Source: Schaalia sp. JY-X169 (lineage in GTDB: Bacteria > Actinomycetota > Actinomycetes > Actinomycetales > Actinomycetaceae). From it: DNA of 64,000 nt. Positions 25,551 to 35,393 of the stretch are shown here, one piece after another. Position 1 is the stretch's first letter. Each line of letters starts with the position of its first letter. Location of the stretch: positions 1,240,001 to 1,304,000 of the forward strand of contig NZ_CP059675.1 in assembly GCF_014069575.1 (NCBI RefSeq). The letters run 5' to 3'. Made by a program: the position numbers and the translations under genes. The notes beneath the pieces are model-generated. The model was not told the DNA's origin, did no database searches, and saw nothing but the letters and a program-made list of their open reading frames with translations.

Positions 25551-27020
25551 ATGGTTGAACTGCATGAACTCCCGGCCCTCACCCAACGCGAACTCCTCAC
25601 TCAAGGCACCATCTCTCCCGTCGAACTAACCGAGCACTACTTGGAGCGGATCGACCTACTGAACCCGAGTGTTCACGCACTTACGACAGTTACGCCTGAG
25701 CGTGCACTGGATAGGGCCCGTCAACTCGAGGACGACAGTCGTGATAGAGGTCGGCCTACCCGTCACGAGTCTCCGCTGTGGGGCATGCCCTTCGCTGACA
25801 AGGACTTGAACGATAGGGCTGGGGTTACCTCTACCTATGGTTCGAGACTCACGGCCGACTATATGGCTGGGGAATCTTCACCAATCGTTGTTGATATGGA
25901 CGAGGCCGGAGGGGTCTCACTGGGAAAGACCAACGTTCCTGAGTTCGGCTTTCCGGCATACGGGGAGAATCTCTTGCCCCAAGGATCGGCCCGCAACCCA
26001 TGGGATCTGACGCGCGATCCCGGGGGGAGCTCCTCTGGGGCGGCGGCTGCCGTTGCTGCGCGAATGCTACCTTTTGCGCCTGGCAACGATGCCGGAGGCT
26101 CCATTCGCATTCCCGCCTCTGCATGCGGATTGGTTGGTCTCAAACCAACCCGAGGACGAGTGCCAGGGGAGTCCGGCATCGCCTCCCTCGCGGGGCTCGC
26201 GGTAGGGGGACCTCTTGGGCGCAGCGTTGGTGATGTTGCCCTTCTGCTGGACGGGATGGTTAGCGGACCAAATAGGTATGCACTGCGTGCCCCCGACGAC
26301 CTCGGACTTCCGGCCTCGGGCTCTTACGTGGATAGTCTTGAAGCCCCTCTCCGCCCACTGCGAATTGGGTGGAATGTGTGGTCGCCTTGGTCGACGAACT
26401 ATGAGATTGAGGTCGACTACCAAGTGAACCGGGTGTTCGAGGAAGCCCTGTTAGCGGCAGTGGAGATGGGACACACTGTCGAATACGTCGAGCCGAGTCC
26501 AGCCCCGGACTACTTCGCGAGTTTCCGTGCCGTGTGGATGGCCAGCGCTGCATCACTCCCTGTTCCAGATGAGGCGCTCGACGCGCTCGAACCCCTCACC
26601 GCATGGCTTGTCCGCACGGGAAGAACACGTCCCGCTGCCGACCTTCCCAAGGCGCTGGCAGCACTGAAACAGTTCGAATTACAGATCATTGCTGACTACC
26701 AGCCCTACGACCTGATCCTTACTCCACTACTCGCCATGACACCGCGACCAACCGGGTGGTTTGATGACTCCGATGGGGAACGTAACTTTATGCAGCAGTG
26801 CCAGTTCACCCCTTTCACCAGCTATGTGAACGTTGCCGGCCTTCCAGCCCTCTCCATGCCTGTCGGCACGGGGCAGCCAGACGGTGCTCCGGGCGGGATC
26901 ACACTACCGGTGGGCGTGCAGGCGATAGGCAGGCCGGGGGATGAGTCGACGCTTCTGAAACTCGCCTTGCAACTCGAGGAGGTTGCCGACTGGTCGTCGC
27001 GTGTGCCACTTCCAATCTGA
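25551..27020 (+). CDS. Amidase-signature-family amidohydrolase
   Basis: 489-residue amidase-signature enzyme. The catalytic Ser-Ser-Lys triad is visible: Lys in FADKDLND (about residue 82), the glycine/serine-rich GGSSSGAAAAVAARM (cis-Ser) and the nucleophile Ser in NDAGGSIRIPAS. It resembles GatA-like and general amidases, but no gatB or gatC is nearby, so it is unlikely to be the tRNA amidotransferase subunit. The substrate is unknown. ATG 25551 is preceded, at about 9 nt, by GTGGGAG. The gene stands alone between a conspicuous inverted repeat and the second femAB gene. Confidence 0.9.
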   Translation: MVELHELPALTQRELLTQGTISPVELTEHYLERIDLLNPSVHALTTVTPERALDRARQLEDDSRDRGRPTRHESPLWGMPFADKDLNDRAGVTSTYGSRLTADYMAGESSPIVVDMDEAGGVSLGKTNVPEFGFPAYGENLLPQGSARNPWDLTRDPGGSSSGAAAAVAARMLPFAPGNDAGGSIRIPASACGLVGLKPTRGRVPGESGIASLAGLAVGGPLGRSVGDVALLLDGMVSGPNRYALRAPDDLGLPASGSYVDSLEAPLRPLRIGWNVWSPWSTNYEIEVDYQVNRVFEEALLAAVEMGHTVEYVEPSPAPDYFASFRAVWMASAASLPVPDEALDALEPLTAWLVRTGRTRPAADLPKALAALKQFELQIIADYQPYDLILTPLLAMTPRPTGWFDDSDGERNFMQQCQFTPFTSYVNVAGLPALSMPVGTGQPDGAPGGITLPVGVQAIGRPGDESTLLKLALQLEEVADWSSRVPLPI

Positions 27021-27099
27021 ACTTAGAGGACAACCTTGCTTGGTATTCTCAGCTTGTGCTAGGCGCGACAACGCGCAATTGCCAGATGTAGGAGGAGCA

Positions 27100-28188
27100 G
27101 TGCTCGAAGTCCATTCCGTAAGTGCAGAGGACCTACGTCAAGTCCAGAGTGGTCTTGTCGGTCGCACACCTCTCGAGCAGGCGGAACCGTGGGAGGGTTT
27201 CGCTGCTGTGATGGGTAGTCCTCTTCGCTTTCGACTCCTAATTAGCGAGGACGGAAAACCCCTTGCATTCGTATCGCTGTACAGCCATGAACTTCGCGGC
27301 GCAAAGTTCCTCTGGGCTCGTCGTGGCCCAGTCTGGTTGAAGCAGCCGCCACCGGAACGTGAAGAATCGGCCCTCTTAGCGATCAAACGATATGTAACAG
27401 CGGAAGACCCGGAGATCGTCTTCATCCGCCTTCACTCATGGTATGTCCACCCCTTCTTGCGAACCCCGATTCGCGTCCTCGGATATGATCGAACAGCCTT
27501 GATCAATGGAGCACGAGGCAACCGTCAGGCAGCTTTGGATGCCATGCCGTCAGCGGGACGCAAACTCGTACGACGATCCCAGACGCTGTTTGGTGAAGCG
27601 GGCGGAGTGATTGCGGAGGAGACGGGGCTTACTCAAGAAGAGTTTCACGAGTACTACAAACTCTTGGAAGAGACTGCCCTGAGGGACTGCTTCACGCCTC
27701 ATGAAGAGAACTACTATTGGCAGCTCCTAGTTCAGTTGGGTCCAGAGCACGCGCGGCTATTTGGTGCCCGCATCGACGGTGACCTGGTGTGCTGGGATTT
27801 GGTAATCGCCTACCGCAAGAATGTTGGGGCGTTCTTCGGGGCTTCCTCCGACAGTTCGCGGCAGACCAAGGCGACGGTGCTCTTGGACTTCGAGGTGGCG
27901 TGCATGCTGGCCGAAGAAGGCATGTGCGACCTCGATTTGATGGGTGTGCACTCACCGATGGTCCCAAGCCTCTACAGCGTGGGCCGGTACAAGCTGCAGT
28001 TTGTGCAGAACTACACGAACGTACCGGGGCTATGGGAGTTCCCACTCCGTCCCAACATTTACGGAACTCTATGTGGCGCACTCAAGGTTAGGGCCACATG
28101 GCGGTCGGTGTCTTCAAGGCTGCGGCTATTATTGGACAGGCAAGGCGGGCCCACCGCACCTGAAAGTCTGACGCTGGGGGAAAAGTGA
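27100..28188 (+). CDS. FemAB-family peptidoglycan cross-bridge aminoacyltransferase (copy 2)
   Basis: 362-residue FemABX-family protein, clearly a distant paralogue of the one at 20281: compare [13 protein letters not shown] with FDFLWCKHGPVWL, and [26 protein letters not shown] with TMDLMGVGSDLAPSLNALTAFKSGF. GTG 27100 is chosen for the AGGAGG at 27090-27095; the frame is open to 26983. Its last codons overlap thrS by 4 nt (GTGA), so transferase and threonyl-tRNA synthetase are translationally coupled. FemABX proteins use aminoacyl-tRNA; the coupling suggests, but does not show, a Thr or Ser substrate. Confidence 0.88.
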   Translation: MLEVHSVSAEDLRQVQSGLVGRTPLEQAEPWEGFAAVMGSPLRFRLLISEDGKPLAFVSLYSHELRGAKFLWARRGPVWLKQPPPEREESALLAIKRYVTAEDPEIVFIRLHSWYVHPFLRTPIRVLGYDRTALINGARGNRQAALDAMPSAGRKLVRRSQTLFGEAGGVIAEETGLTQEEFHEYYKLLEETALRDCFTPHEENYYWQLLVQLGPEHARLFGARIDGDLVCWDLVIAYRKNVGAFFGASSDSSRQTKATVLLDFEVACMLAEEGMCDLDLMGVHSPMVPSLYSVGRYKLQFVQNYTNVPGLWEFPLRPNIYGTLCGALKVRATWRSVSSRLRLLLDRQGGPTAPESLTLGEK

Positions 28189-30209
28189 CATCATTCGTGG
28201 TGAATGTTGATGGAGAAGACCAGGAAGTTGAACCTGGGACCACAGGTCTGGACCTCTTTGGGAAACGACGTGACATCGTCGCAATGACTCTCAATGGCAA
28301 GGAGGTTGATCTCGCAGCAGAGCTGCCGAACGGGGGCGTAGTCTCCGCGATCACCATTGGCTCACCTGAAGGGCTTGCGATTCTCCGCCACAGCAGCGCC
28401 CACGTGCTTGCGCAGGCTGTCCAGGACGTCAACCCCCACGCTGACCTTGGTATTGGCCCGCCAATCACCGATGGCTTCTACTACGACTTCGGTGTTGACG
28501 AGCCTTTTACTCCAGAGGACTTGCGTGCTTTGGAAAAGTCCATGGCGCGGATCGTCAAAGAGAACCAGACCTTCCGCAGAAGGGTAGTTTCCGAGGACGA
28601 AGCGCGCGAAGAGTTAGCCGATGAGCCCTACAAGATCGAACTGATCGCCGACAAGTCGTCGGCTACTTCCGAGGACGGATCATCCGTAGAAGTGGGCGGC
28701 GACGAGCTCACCATCTATGACAACGTACGCCGCAATGGCGATGTGGCATGGAAGGACCTGTGCCGCGGCCCTCACGTGCCGTCAACGAAGTACCTGGGGA
28801 ACGGCTTCGCATTGACGCGGTCGTCCGCAGCCTACTGGCGTGGAAGTGAGAAGAACGCTCAACTGCAGCGTATCTACGGCACGGCCTGGCCCACCAAGGA
28901 TGAACTGAGGGCTTATCAGGAACGCATCGCAGAGGCTGAGCGACGCGATCACCGCAGACTGGGCAGCGAACTGGACCTGTTCTCCTTCCCAGATGAAATC
29001 GGGTCGGGACTACCTATCTTCCACACCAAAGGTGCAGCCGTGCGCATGGAGATGGAAGAGCACTCACGTCGCCAGCACCTAGCCGGCGGATACGACTTCG
29101 TTTCAACCCCCCACATCACAAAAGGCGAATTGTTTGAGCGTTCGGGACACCTCGCTTGGTACAAGGACGGAATGTTCCCACCCCTCCATGTCGATGAGGT
29201 CGTCGATGAGGAAACGGGGGAGGTTACCAAACCTGGTCAGGACTACTACCTGAAGCCCATGAACTGCCCCATGCACTCACTGGTTTTTGGTTCACGAGGG
29301 CGCTCATACCGCGACCTCCCTATGAGGTTGTTCGAGTTCGGTACCGTGTACCGATACGAGAAGTCCGGTGTGGTTCATGGCCTGACGCGCGCCCGCGGTT
29401 TCACGCAAGATGACGCGCACATCTACACCACTAGATCGCAGATGAAGGATGAAATCCGCGAAGTCTTAGAGTTCATCTTGCAGTTGCTGCGTGACTACGG
29501 ACTGGAGGATTTCTACCTGGAGGTCTCCACCAAGGATCCCGAAAAGTACGTTGGCACTGATGAGATTTGGGATGAGGCAACGGCAACACTTCGCGAGGTT
29601 GCTGAGGAATCAGGCCTAGAACTGGTCGAAGACCCCGGCGGCGCAGCGTTCTATGGCCCGAAGATCTCAGTGCAAGCCCGCGACGCCCTCGGCCGCACCT
29701 GGCAGATGTCCACGATCCAGTTGGACTTCAACACGCCTGAGCGCCTCGACCTGGAATACACGGAGTCGGACGGATCACGGCAGAGACCCGTGATGATTCA
29801 CAGGGCTCTCTTCGGCTCGATTGAGCGCTTCTTCGCGATTCTTCTTGAACACTACGCTGGCGCATTCCCACTGTGGTTGGCACCTGTTCAAGTTCGACTC
29901 ATTCCCGTTGCCGACGCTTTCAATGACTACATGGATGACATTGCCAAGAAACTGCGGAAAGAGGGCGTCCGTGTGGAGGTCGATACTTCTTCCGACAGGT
30001 TTGGTAAGAAGATCCGCAACGCTTCCAAAGAGAAAATTCCAGTGGTCCTGATTGCCGGGGGCGAGGACGAAGCCGCAGATGCAGTCTCTTTCCGCCTTCG
30101 CGGCGGCGAACAGATCAACGGTGTTCCCGTTGATGACGCCGTGGCGAGGATTGTGGATCACATTCGGACGCGGCGCAACGACGACGACATTTGGCCAGTG
30201 GCACAGTAG
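28185..30209 (+). CDS. thrS: Threonyl-tRNA synthetase
   Basis: 674-residue class II synthetase. Domains in order: TGS (about 1-60), the editing domain with [11 protein letters not shown] (about 70-250), the catalytic core with zinc Cys in [10 protein letters not shown], class II motif 2 around [13 protein letters not shown] and motif 3 near [14 protein letters not shown], then the anticodon-binding domain (about 560-674). GTG 28185 overlaps the femAB stop and is preceded by GGGGGAAAA. It leads the conserved actinobacterial thrS-HIT-pgsA-patA-pimA cluster. No T-box leader is present. Confidence 0.98.
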   Translation: MTSFVVNVDGEDQEVEPGTTGLDLFGKRRDIVAMTLNGKEVDLAAELPNGGVVSAITIGSPEGLAILRHSSAHVLAQAVQDVNPHADLGIGPPITDGFYYDFGVDEPFTPEDLRALEKSMARIVKENQTFRRRVVSEDEAREELADEPYKIELIADKSSATSEDGSSVEVGGDELTIYDNVRRNGDVAWKDLCRGPHVPSTKYLGNGFALTRSSAAYWRGSEKNAQLQRIYGTAWPTKDELRAYQERIAEAERRDHRRLGSELDLFSFPDEIGSGLPIFHTKGAAVRMEMEEHSRRQHLAGGYDFVSTPHITKGELFERSGHLAWYKDGMFPPLHVDEVVDEETGEVTKPGQDYYLKPMNCPMHSLVFGSRGRSYRDLPMRLFEFGTVYRYEKSGVVHGLTRARGFTQDDAHIYTTRSQMKDEIREVLEFILQLLRDYGLEDFYLEVSTKDPEKYVGTDEIWDEATATLREVAEESGLELVEDPGGAAFYGPKISVQARDALGRTWQMSTIQLDFNTPERLDLEYTESDGSRQRPVMIHRALFGSIERFFAILLEHYAGAFPLWLAPVQVRLIPVADAFNDYMDDIAKKLRKEGVRVEVDTSSDRFGKKIRNASKEKIPVVLIAGGEDEAADAVSFRLRGGEQINGVPVDDAVARIVDHIRTRRNDDDIWPVAQ

Positions 30210-30788
30210 ATGTCTCAGCAGAACGGTGTTGATTCCGGAGATGGCCACGAGTTGGCGGGTGCCCCAGACGGCTTCGAACGTCTGTGGACCCCATACCGCA
30301 TGGCCTACATCGAATCCGGTGACACGAGGGCGGCCTCGGCATGCCCGTTCTGTGTCGCACCATCACTAAACGATGAGGACGCACTGATTGTCCACAGGGG
30401 GCGCAACGCGTTCGTTATTCTCAATCTCTACCCCTACAACTCTGGCCACATGCTTGTTTGTCCCTACCGGCATGTAGCTGACTACACCGACCTGACGACC
30501 GATGAACGGATCGAGGTCGGTGAACTCACCGCCGAGGCAATGCGGGTGGAACGGCTTGTTGCAGCCCCCCACGGGTTCAACCTGGGGATGAACCAGGGTG
30601 CAATTGCGGGAGCAGGCATTGCCGGTCACCTGCACCAACATGTCGTGCCAAGGTGGGGTGGGGACGCCAACTTCTTCCCGATCATTGCCCAAACCAAAGC
30701 GATTCCAGAGCTACTTGGGGATGCCCGCGCCAAGCTCGCGGCAGCCTGGCCTGTAGAACGTCCGTCGAATGATGAGGAGATCGTGTAG
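30210..30788 (+). CDS. HIT-domain nucleotide phosphorylase/hydrolase
   Basis: 192-residue histidine-triad protein (Rv2613c-like, Ap4A phosphorylase type in mycobacteria). The triad is in AGHLHQHVVPRW near residue 140; the N-terminal half has two Cys in ACPFCVAPS, a common zinc or structural pair. It begins with ATG immediately after the thrS stop. It would turn over dinucleoside polyphosphates, by-products of aminoacyl-tRNA synthetases, which suits its place after thrS. Its stop overlaps the pgsA start by 1 nt. Confidence 0.93.
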   Translation: MSQQNGVDSGDGHELAGAPDGFERLWTPYRMAYIESGDTRAASACPFCVAPSLNDEDALIVHRGRNAFVILNLYPYNSGHMLVCPYRHVADYTDLTTDERIEVGELTAEAMRVERLVAAPHGFNLGMNQGAIAGAGIAGHLHQHVVPRWGGDANFFPIIAQTKAIPELLGDARAKLAAAWPVERPSNDEEIV

Positions 30789-31423
30789 TGCTTGGAAACC
30801 ATGGCCGGTCGGTTGCGACCGTAGTCTTCACTCCGTTTGCAAAGCTGCTGGCCCGCATCGGTATCACACCGAACATGGTGACGTACGGATCCGCTGTCAT
30901 CGTTGCCGGGCTTTCTTTCGGCCTTCTGGCTCGGGGCTACCTGGGATTAGGGGGGATTCTGCTGGGAGTCGTCCTGTTCGCGGATTCGGTCGACGGCGTG
31001 CTCTCCCGCCTGACTGGCACGTCCTCGAAGTACGGTGCCTTCCTTGACTCCACCATGGACAGAATCACCGATGGAATGGTTTTTGGCTCACTGCTGTGGT
31101 GGGCGATTGTGGGACTGCCAGACGGCGCCATCCGGACAACAACGATTGTCGCCGGAATCGTTTCAATGGTTGCCATTGGCGTGGTGCCTTACACGCGTGC
31201 GAGGGCGGAAAACTTCGGCGTCGTTGCCAAGGTCGGAATTGCGGAACGTACCGATCGGCTCATCATCGTCCTCGTCGGTGCGGGTTTCACAGACTTCGGG
31301 CTTCCCGAGGTTCTCTTCCCAATCGGAATGGTCTGGGTGGCGTTTGCTTCGTGTGTGACAGTCATCCAGCGGATGGTGGTCGCCCACCGCGCCCTGGCAG
31401 GCGAGGGGCTAGAACAGTCATGA
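30788..31423 (+). CDS. pgsA: Phosphatidylinositol phosphate synthase (CDP-alcohol phosphatidyltransferase)
   Basis: 211-residue membrane enzyme with about six transmembrane helices. The CDP-alcohol phosphatidyltransferase signature is complete: DSVDGVLSR followed eight residues later by GAFLDSTMD, giving DxxDGxxxR-x8-GxxxDxxxD; the usual Ala before Arg is Ser here. In actinobacteria this position in the PIM operon encodes the synthase joining CDP-diacylglycerol with inositol phosphate. GTG 30788. It overlaps the following patA by 4 nt (ATGA). Confidence 0.93.
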   Translation: MLGNHGRSVATVVFTPFAKLLARIGITPNMVTYGSAVIVAGLSFGLLARGYLGLGGILLGVVLFADSVDGVLSRLTGTSSKYGAFLDSTMDRITDGMVFGSLLWWAIVGLPDGAIRTTTIVAGIVSMVAIGVVPYTRARAENFGVVAKVGIAERTDRLIIVLVGAGFTDFGLPEVLFPIGMVWVAFASCVTVIQRMVVAHRALAGEGLEQS

Positions 31424-32367
31424 ACTTGGGTCGCATCTATCGTTTTGCTTGGCGCATTCTTCCACACTTACCGCGCACACTGGTTTATGGCGGGGCGGAC
31501 ATTGCGGCCCGAGTGGTCGCACGAGGCAATGGCGGTTCCGTACGTCAACTTCGAAGCAACTATGCTGCACTACTGGGCCAGGATGCTTCGCAGACCATGG
31601 TTCGACAAGGCGTGCAATCGTACTTCCGGAGTTTTGCTGAGCAGTTCACGCTTCCGGGATTCTCCACAGCAGAGATCAGGCAAGCATGTGTTTACCCCGG
31701 GGTTGAGACAGTTCATGACCTGATGAAGGACGGCCCCGTAGTCCTAGCCCTGACACATTCCGGCAACTGGGACATGGCGGGCGCTTGGTTCTCCCAAGGC
31801 TACGGCACGGTTCTCACGGTTGCTGAGAAGCTGGAACCACCAGAACTGTTTGATGAGTTCGTCAAGTTCCGTAACTCTCTTGGTCTCGAGATTATCGGGG
31901 TGGGTCCCGGTGAGCACGTGTTTGAGCAACTGAAGGACCAGGCGCGAGGACGTTCTGTGTTGGTGCCACTCCTTGCTGACCGGGATATCTCTGGAAGCGG
32001 AGTTGAAGTCATGCTCGGCTCTCAGGCTGCTCTCGTTGCTGCTGGACCTGCTGCGCTTGCAGAGGCCCTTGACAGGCCTTTGATCGCCGGTCATATTTCA
32101 TATCGACGGTTCAAAGGCAAATGGCAGCTCTACTTCCATTTCACGGACCCCATACCTCGTCCGACTCCTGGAGCGGGACAGTCTTTAGTAGAGGCATGGA
32201 CCAAGGCATGGGTAGAGGCCATTGCTCCTATCATGCAAGAACATGTTGTCGACTGGCACATGATGCAAAAGCTCTATGTCAAGGACCTGGACCCTGCCAG
32301 GCTAGAGCGAGCTAGGAAGCGTGCACTGGAGAATAGGGCTGAAGGCAACGAAAGGGAGATGCAGTGA
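31420..32367 (+). CDS. patA: Phosphatidylinositol mannoside acyltransferase
   Basis: 315-residue lysophospholipid-acyltransferase-superfamily protein (LpxL/HtrB-like, Rv2611c-type). The catalytic HxxxxD motif is HSGNWD near residue 110. It acylates the mannose of PIM on the cytoplasmic face of the membrane. ATG 31420 overlaps the pgsA stop; the frame is open far upstream (to 31096), but that is inside pgsA. It ends with a 4-nt overlap into pimA, so pgsA, patA and pimA form a tightly coupled unit. Confidence 0.92.
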   Translation: MNLGRIYRFAWRILPHLPRTLVYGGADIAARVVARGNGGSVRQLRSNYAALLGQDASQTMVRQGVQSYFRSFAEQFTLPGFSTAEIRQACVYPGVETVHDLMKDGPVVLALTHSGNWDMAGAWFSQGYGTVLTVAEKLEPPELFDEFVKFRNSLGLEIIGVGPGEHVFEQLKDQARGRSVLVPLLADRDISGSGVEVMLGSQAALVAAGPAALAEALDRPLIAGHISYRRFKGKWQLYFHFTDPIPRPTPGAGQSLVEAWTKAWVEAIAPIMQEHVVDWHMMQKLYVKDLDPARLERARKRALENRAEGNEREMQ

Positions 32368-33536
32368 GGATCGGTATTGTCAGTCCATACTCATTTGATG
32401 TTCCAGGTGGCGTGCAGATCCACATCCAAGACCTGGCAACGGAACTGGTGCGTCGCGGACATTTTGTGTCAGTTCTTGCTCCTTCCGAGAGCGATGACCA
32501 CCCCGACTGGTTTGTGCCTGCAGGGCCTGCTGTCGCCATCAGGTTCAACGGTTCTGTTGCCCGGCTGTCATACGGTCCGCGCGCAGCAGGGAAGACCAAG
32601 AAGTGGCTGGAAGACGGCAATTTTGATGTTGTCCATATTCATGAACCGGGCACCCCATCACTTGGAATGCATGCACTAAAAAATGCCGATGTGCCCGTCG
32701 TGGCTACGTTTCACTCCGCTATGGAGCGCTCCACAATCCGCACTCTAACCGCCCCGCTTGTTCGCCCTCTGCTGGAGAAAATATCGGCCCGCATTGCTGT
32801 GTCGAATGAGGCGCGGCGAACACTTGTCGAACATCACGGTGGTGATGCGATCATCATTCCCAATGGAGTTGAGACGAGTTTGTTCAAGGAGGCGGCTCCC
32901 ACTCCCGAATGGGAAGGATCCGTCGACGTGCCCGTCATTGTTTTCCTCGGGCGTCTTGACGAGTCGAGAAAGGGTCTTCCAGTCTTCGAAGGCGCAATTG
33001 AGCCAGTTCTCGCAGAGTTTCCACACGCCAGGTTCCTTGTTGCGGGCCGCGGGGATGCCAAGGTCTTGGACTCCGTCCTCAAACGCCACCCAGACAACGT
33101 CACACTCCTTGGGGAGATCAGTGATGAAGAGAAGGCTTCCCTCCTGAGCGGGGCGACCCTTTACATCGCACCGCAAACGGGTGGCGAGTCATTCGGTATT
33201 GTTCTGGTCGAGGCGATGGCCGCAGGTACCGCTGTTGTCGCATCGGATATCGCCGCATTTTCGGCGGTCCTTGACAATGGAAATGCCGGAGAGCTTTTCT
33301 CCAATAGAGACTCCAAGTCCCTTGCAGAAAAGACGAGGGCGCTTCTGCGCGATCCCGAACGCGTCGAGGCCCTCGCTGCAGCCGGTCTTGCGCGTTCAGC
33401 GATGTATGACTGGGGAACTGTGACCGACCAGATCATGGCCGTCTATGAGGAAGTAGTCGACTGGGGTGCCCCGCCCGTGACGGGCACTGCGTACGAAACC
33501 GTTCGATCGAAGATGGGCAAGGCAGATCCTCAGTGA
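32364..33536 (+). CDS. pimA: Phosphatidyl-myo-inositol mannosyltransferase
   Basis: 390-residue GT-B fold, family GT4 glycosyltransferase that adds the first mannose from GDP-mannose to phosphatidylinositol. The N-terminal domain has SPYSFDVPGGVQIHI (acceptor and membrane side) and HEPGTPSLG. The C-terminal domain has LGRLDESRKGL and the EX7E-type GGESFGIVLVEAMAAG. Start GTG 32364 (GTGA overlap). The substrate assignment rests on sequence plus the pgsA-patA context. Confidence 0.95.
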   Translation: MRIGIVSPYSFDVPGGVQIHIQDLATELVRRGHFVSVLAPSESDDHPDWFVPAGPAVAIRFNGSVARLSYGPRAAGKTKKWLEDGNFDVVHIHEPGTPSLGMHALKNADVPVVATFHSAMERSTIRTLTAPLVRPLLEKISARIAVSNEARRTLVEHHGGDAIIIPNGVETSLFKEAAPTPEWEGSVDVPVIVFLGRLDESRKGLPVFEGAIEPVLAEFPHARFLVAGRGDAKVLDSVLKRHPDNVTLLGEISDEEKASLLSGATLYIAPQTGGESFGIVLVEAMAAGTAVVASDIAAFSAVLDNGNAGELFSNRDSKSLAEKTRALLRDPERVEALAAAGLARSAMYDWGTVTDQIMAVYEEVVDWGAPPVTGTAYETVRSKMGKADPQ

Positions 33537-34117
33537 CATCCTGGATGTGGTGGGTCAGTGGAGGGGTGATTCTCATCGTGACGGTTGCGACCTTAGCTTG
33601 GACCTATGGTGCAAGGATTGACCGACTGCACCGGAGAATCGCGTCCGCGCGGCTCCGCTTGGATCGACACCTAGTGAAACGCTCTGCAGAGGCTGTGAGG
33701 CTTGCCGATTCGGGAGCACTCACAAAGGAAGATTCGAACGCTCTTCGGGAAGTGGCTACCGCGGCCCTGAGCGCCGCTGAGTTTCCATTGGCTGAAGATT
33801 CTCTGGGAGGGTTTGCACGACAGGGTCGAGGCAGCGCAGAGGATTCGGCACTGCGACGCCACGCTGAATCTTCTTTATCGCAAGTACTTCGCTCGACGTT
33901 GACTCCCGAGCTGCGCGGGGAGCTGGAACAGTCCGTCCTGACTCACACACAGTTGGACGTGCTCGCTTCTGCGACCTACAGGGCGCGAGTGGCTCGCAAC
34001 TTGCACAACCAGGATGTCTCCAATGTACGCAGGCTCCGTGCCAAGCCGATTGCACGCGTGTTTCACCTCAGTGGTAGAGCACCGTTGCCACAGTATGTGG
34101 ATATAGATGACCAGTAG
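33533..34117 (+). CDS. Single-pass membrane protein, LemA-like
   Basis: 194-residue protein with one N-terminal transmembrane helix (WVSGGVILIVTVATLAWTYG) and a helical, charged remainder (RIDRLHRRIASARLRLDRHL). The C-terminal ARVARNLHNQDVSNVRRL and the following ARVFHLSG resemble the LemA family end, but similarity is weak and judged by eye. GTG 33533 overlaps the pimA stop (GTGA), and its own end overlaps the PrsW gene by 11 nt, so it is translated with the PIM genes. Function unknown. Confidence 0.7.
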   Translation: MTSWMWWVSGGVILIVTVATLAWTYGARIDRLHRRIASARLRLDRHLVKRSAEAVRLADSGALTKEDSNALREVATAALSAAEFPLAEDSLGGFARQGRGSAEDSALRRHAESSLSQVLRSTLTPELRGELEQSVLTHTQLDVLASATYRARVARNLHNQDVSNVRRLRAKPIARVFHLSGRAPLPQYVDIDDQ

Positions 34118-35393
34118 CGAGCCTAATCCCTGGGAGCGGTACCGGCTCTCAGCCCAGAGATCTGAGCGGCAAGACGAGGGGCATCACCTCGATTCACCCT
34201 CGCCATACTCCCAAGCCCAGCCCTCTTCAGATGCAAAAGTTGGGCGGTTCCGGACGTGGTGGGTTGCAAGAGGGCTGTCGACCTCGGACACGGTAATCGT
34301 CATTGCCGCAGTAGTGGGTTTGATCGCGACCAGTCTTGTCTTGTTTCAAAGTACCGGGTTCGTCTCTACCGGTGCGTTCGGCCTAATTGCGTTACTCCCA
34401 TTGGGGATCGTGGCATGGGTTCTCTCCCGCTCGGACGCATTGGCACCAATGCCGCTCAGATACCTTCTCTTCTCAGCTGCATGGGGCGCCGGTGTCGCAA
34501 CCGCAATTGCGGCGGCTATCAACACAGCCCTTTTTGAAGATCTCATCCACTATTTAGGCGACGTAGCATCTGCGGAAGTCCGCGCTGCGGTCCTGGTGGC
34601 GCCGTTCTCAGAAGAAGTCCTCAAGGGTCTTGGGGTTGTGGTCATTCTTGTCGTGGGTCGCCCGTACGTGGTCTCACTCAGCAATGGTGTGGCAGTCGGG
34701 GGTTTGGCTGGTGCGGGATTCGCATTCACTGAGAACATCCTCTACTTTGCTCAGGCCCACGCTGAAGGTACTTCATCCTTGGGCGTGACCATCTTTGCCC
34801 GCGCAGTTATGAGTCCATTCGTCCATCCCCTCGCAACATCCCTAATCGGGATCGGCGTTGCCGCGGCTCTTCTAGGTCCCAAGGGGATCTGGAGTCGTTG
34901 CTGGCGAGGTGGCGTGGGGTGGATTGCAGCCATTTTCGTTCATGCTGCTTGGAATGGCTTGGCCAGCAGGGGGATCGAGTGGCTTGTCTGGTACATCCTG
35001 CTTGAGGTTCCACTCTTTATTGTCTGGCTGATCTGGATACTGCGGCGGCCGAAAAAAGAACTTCCGCGTATTGGACAAGGCTTGGACCCCTATGTGGCAA
35101 CAGGTTGGTTGTCCACCCAAGAGCTCCATATGGTTTGCGATGCCGGGGGGAGGAAGTATGCGAGGCAGTGGGCCCGGAAAGTCGGCAAGCCAGCCCCGAA
35201 AGCGCTGCGGGGTTACATGAAGAACGCGGGACGGCTGGGACTAGAGCAACGCCAGATTGAGAACAGCGGACCGTCACGCCCTCGTACCCTGGTTGCACAG
35301 AAGGCACTAGCTGAGATGATCATTCATCGGGAAGCGTACTTGGAAGCCGGTCAGTTGGCCGTTGAAGAGGGAAGAATCGCCGGAGATGACTGA
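34107..35393 (+). CDS. PrsW-like intramembrane metalloprotease
   Basis: 428-residue protein. An N-terminal soluble region of about 60 residues precedes about eight membrane helices. PrsW-type metal ligands are visible: EEVLKGLG (Glu-Glu), AFTENILYF (Glu), MSPFVHPLATS (His) and FVHAAWNGLAS (His). In Bacillus, PrsW cuts an anti-sigma factor; the target here is unknown. The C-terminal 100 residues are cytoplasmic and basic, with no recognised domain. ATG 34107 overlaps the preceding stop. The position downstream of the mannolipid genes suggests an envelope-related substrate (inference). Confidence 0.88.
   Translation: MTSSEPNPWERYRLSAQRSERQDEGHHLDSPSPYSQAQPSSDAKVGRFRTWWVARGLSTSDTVIVIAAVVGLIATSLVLFQSTGFVSTGAFGLIALLPLGIVAWVLSRSDALAPMPLRYLLFSAAWGAGVATAIAAAINTALFEDLIHYLGDVASAEVRAAVLVAPFSEEVLKGLGVVVILVVGRPYVVSLSNGVAVGGLAGAGFAFTENILYFAQAHAEGTSSLGVTIFARAVMSPFVHPLATSLIGIGVAAALLGPKGIWSRCWRGGVGWIAAIFVHAAWNGLASRGIEWLVWYILLEVPLFIVWLIWILRRPKKELPRIGQGLDPYVATGWLSTQELHMVCDAGGRKYARQWARKVGKPAPKALRGYMKNAGRLGLEQRQIENSGPSRPRTLVAQKALAEMIIHREAYLEAGQLAVEEGRIAGDD

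Noticed and set aside
28040-28184. T-box or other amino-acid leader before thrS (also checked for aspS and alaS)
   Set aside because: No T-box sequence or specifier stem; thrS starts inside the femAB stop.
31096-31419. Long upstream extension of the patA frame
   Set aside because: It lies inside pgsA; the ATG at 31420 overlapping the pgsA stop gives the normal family length.
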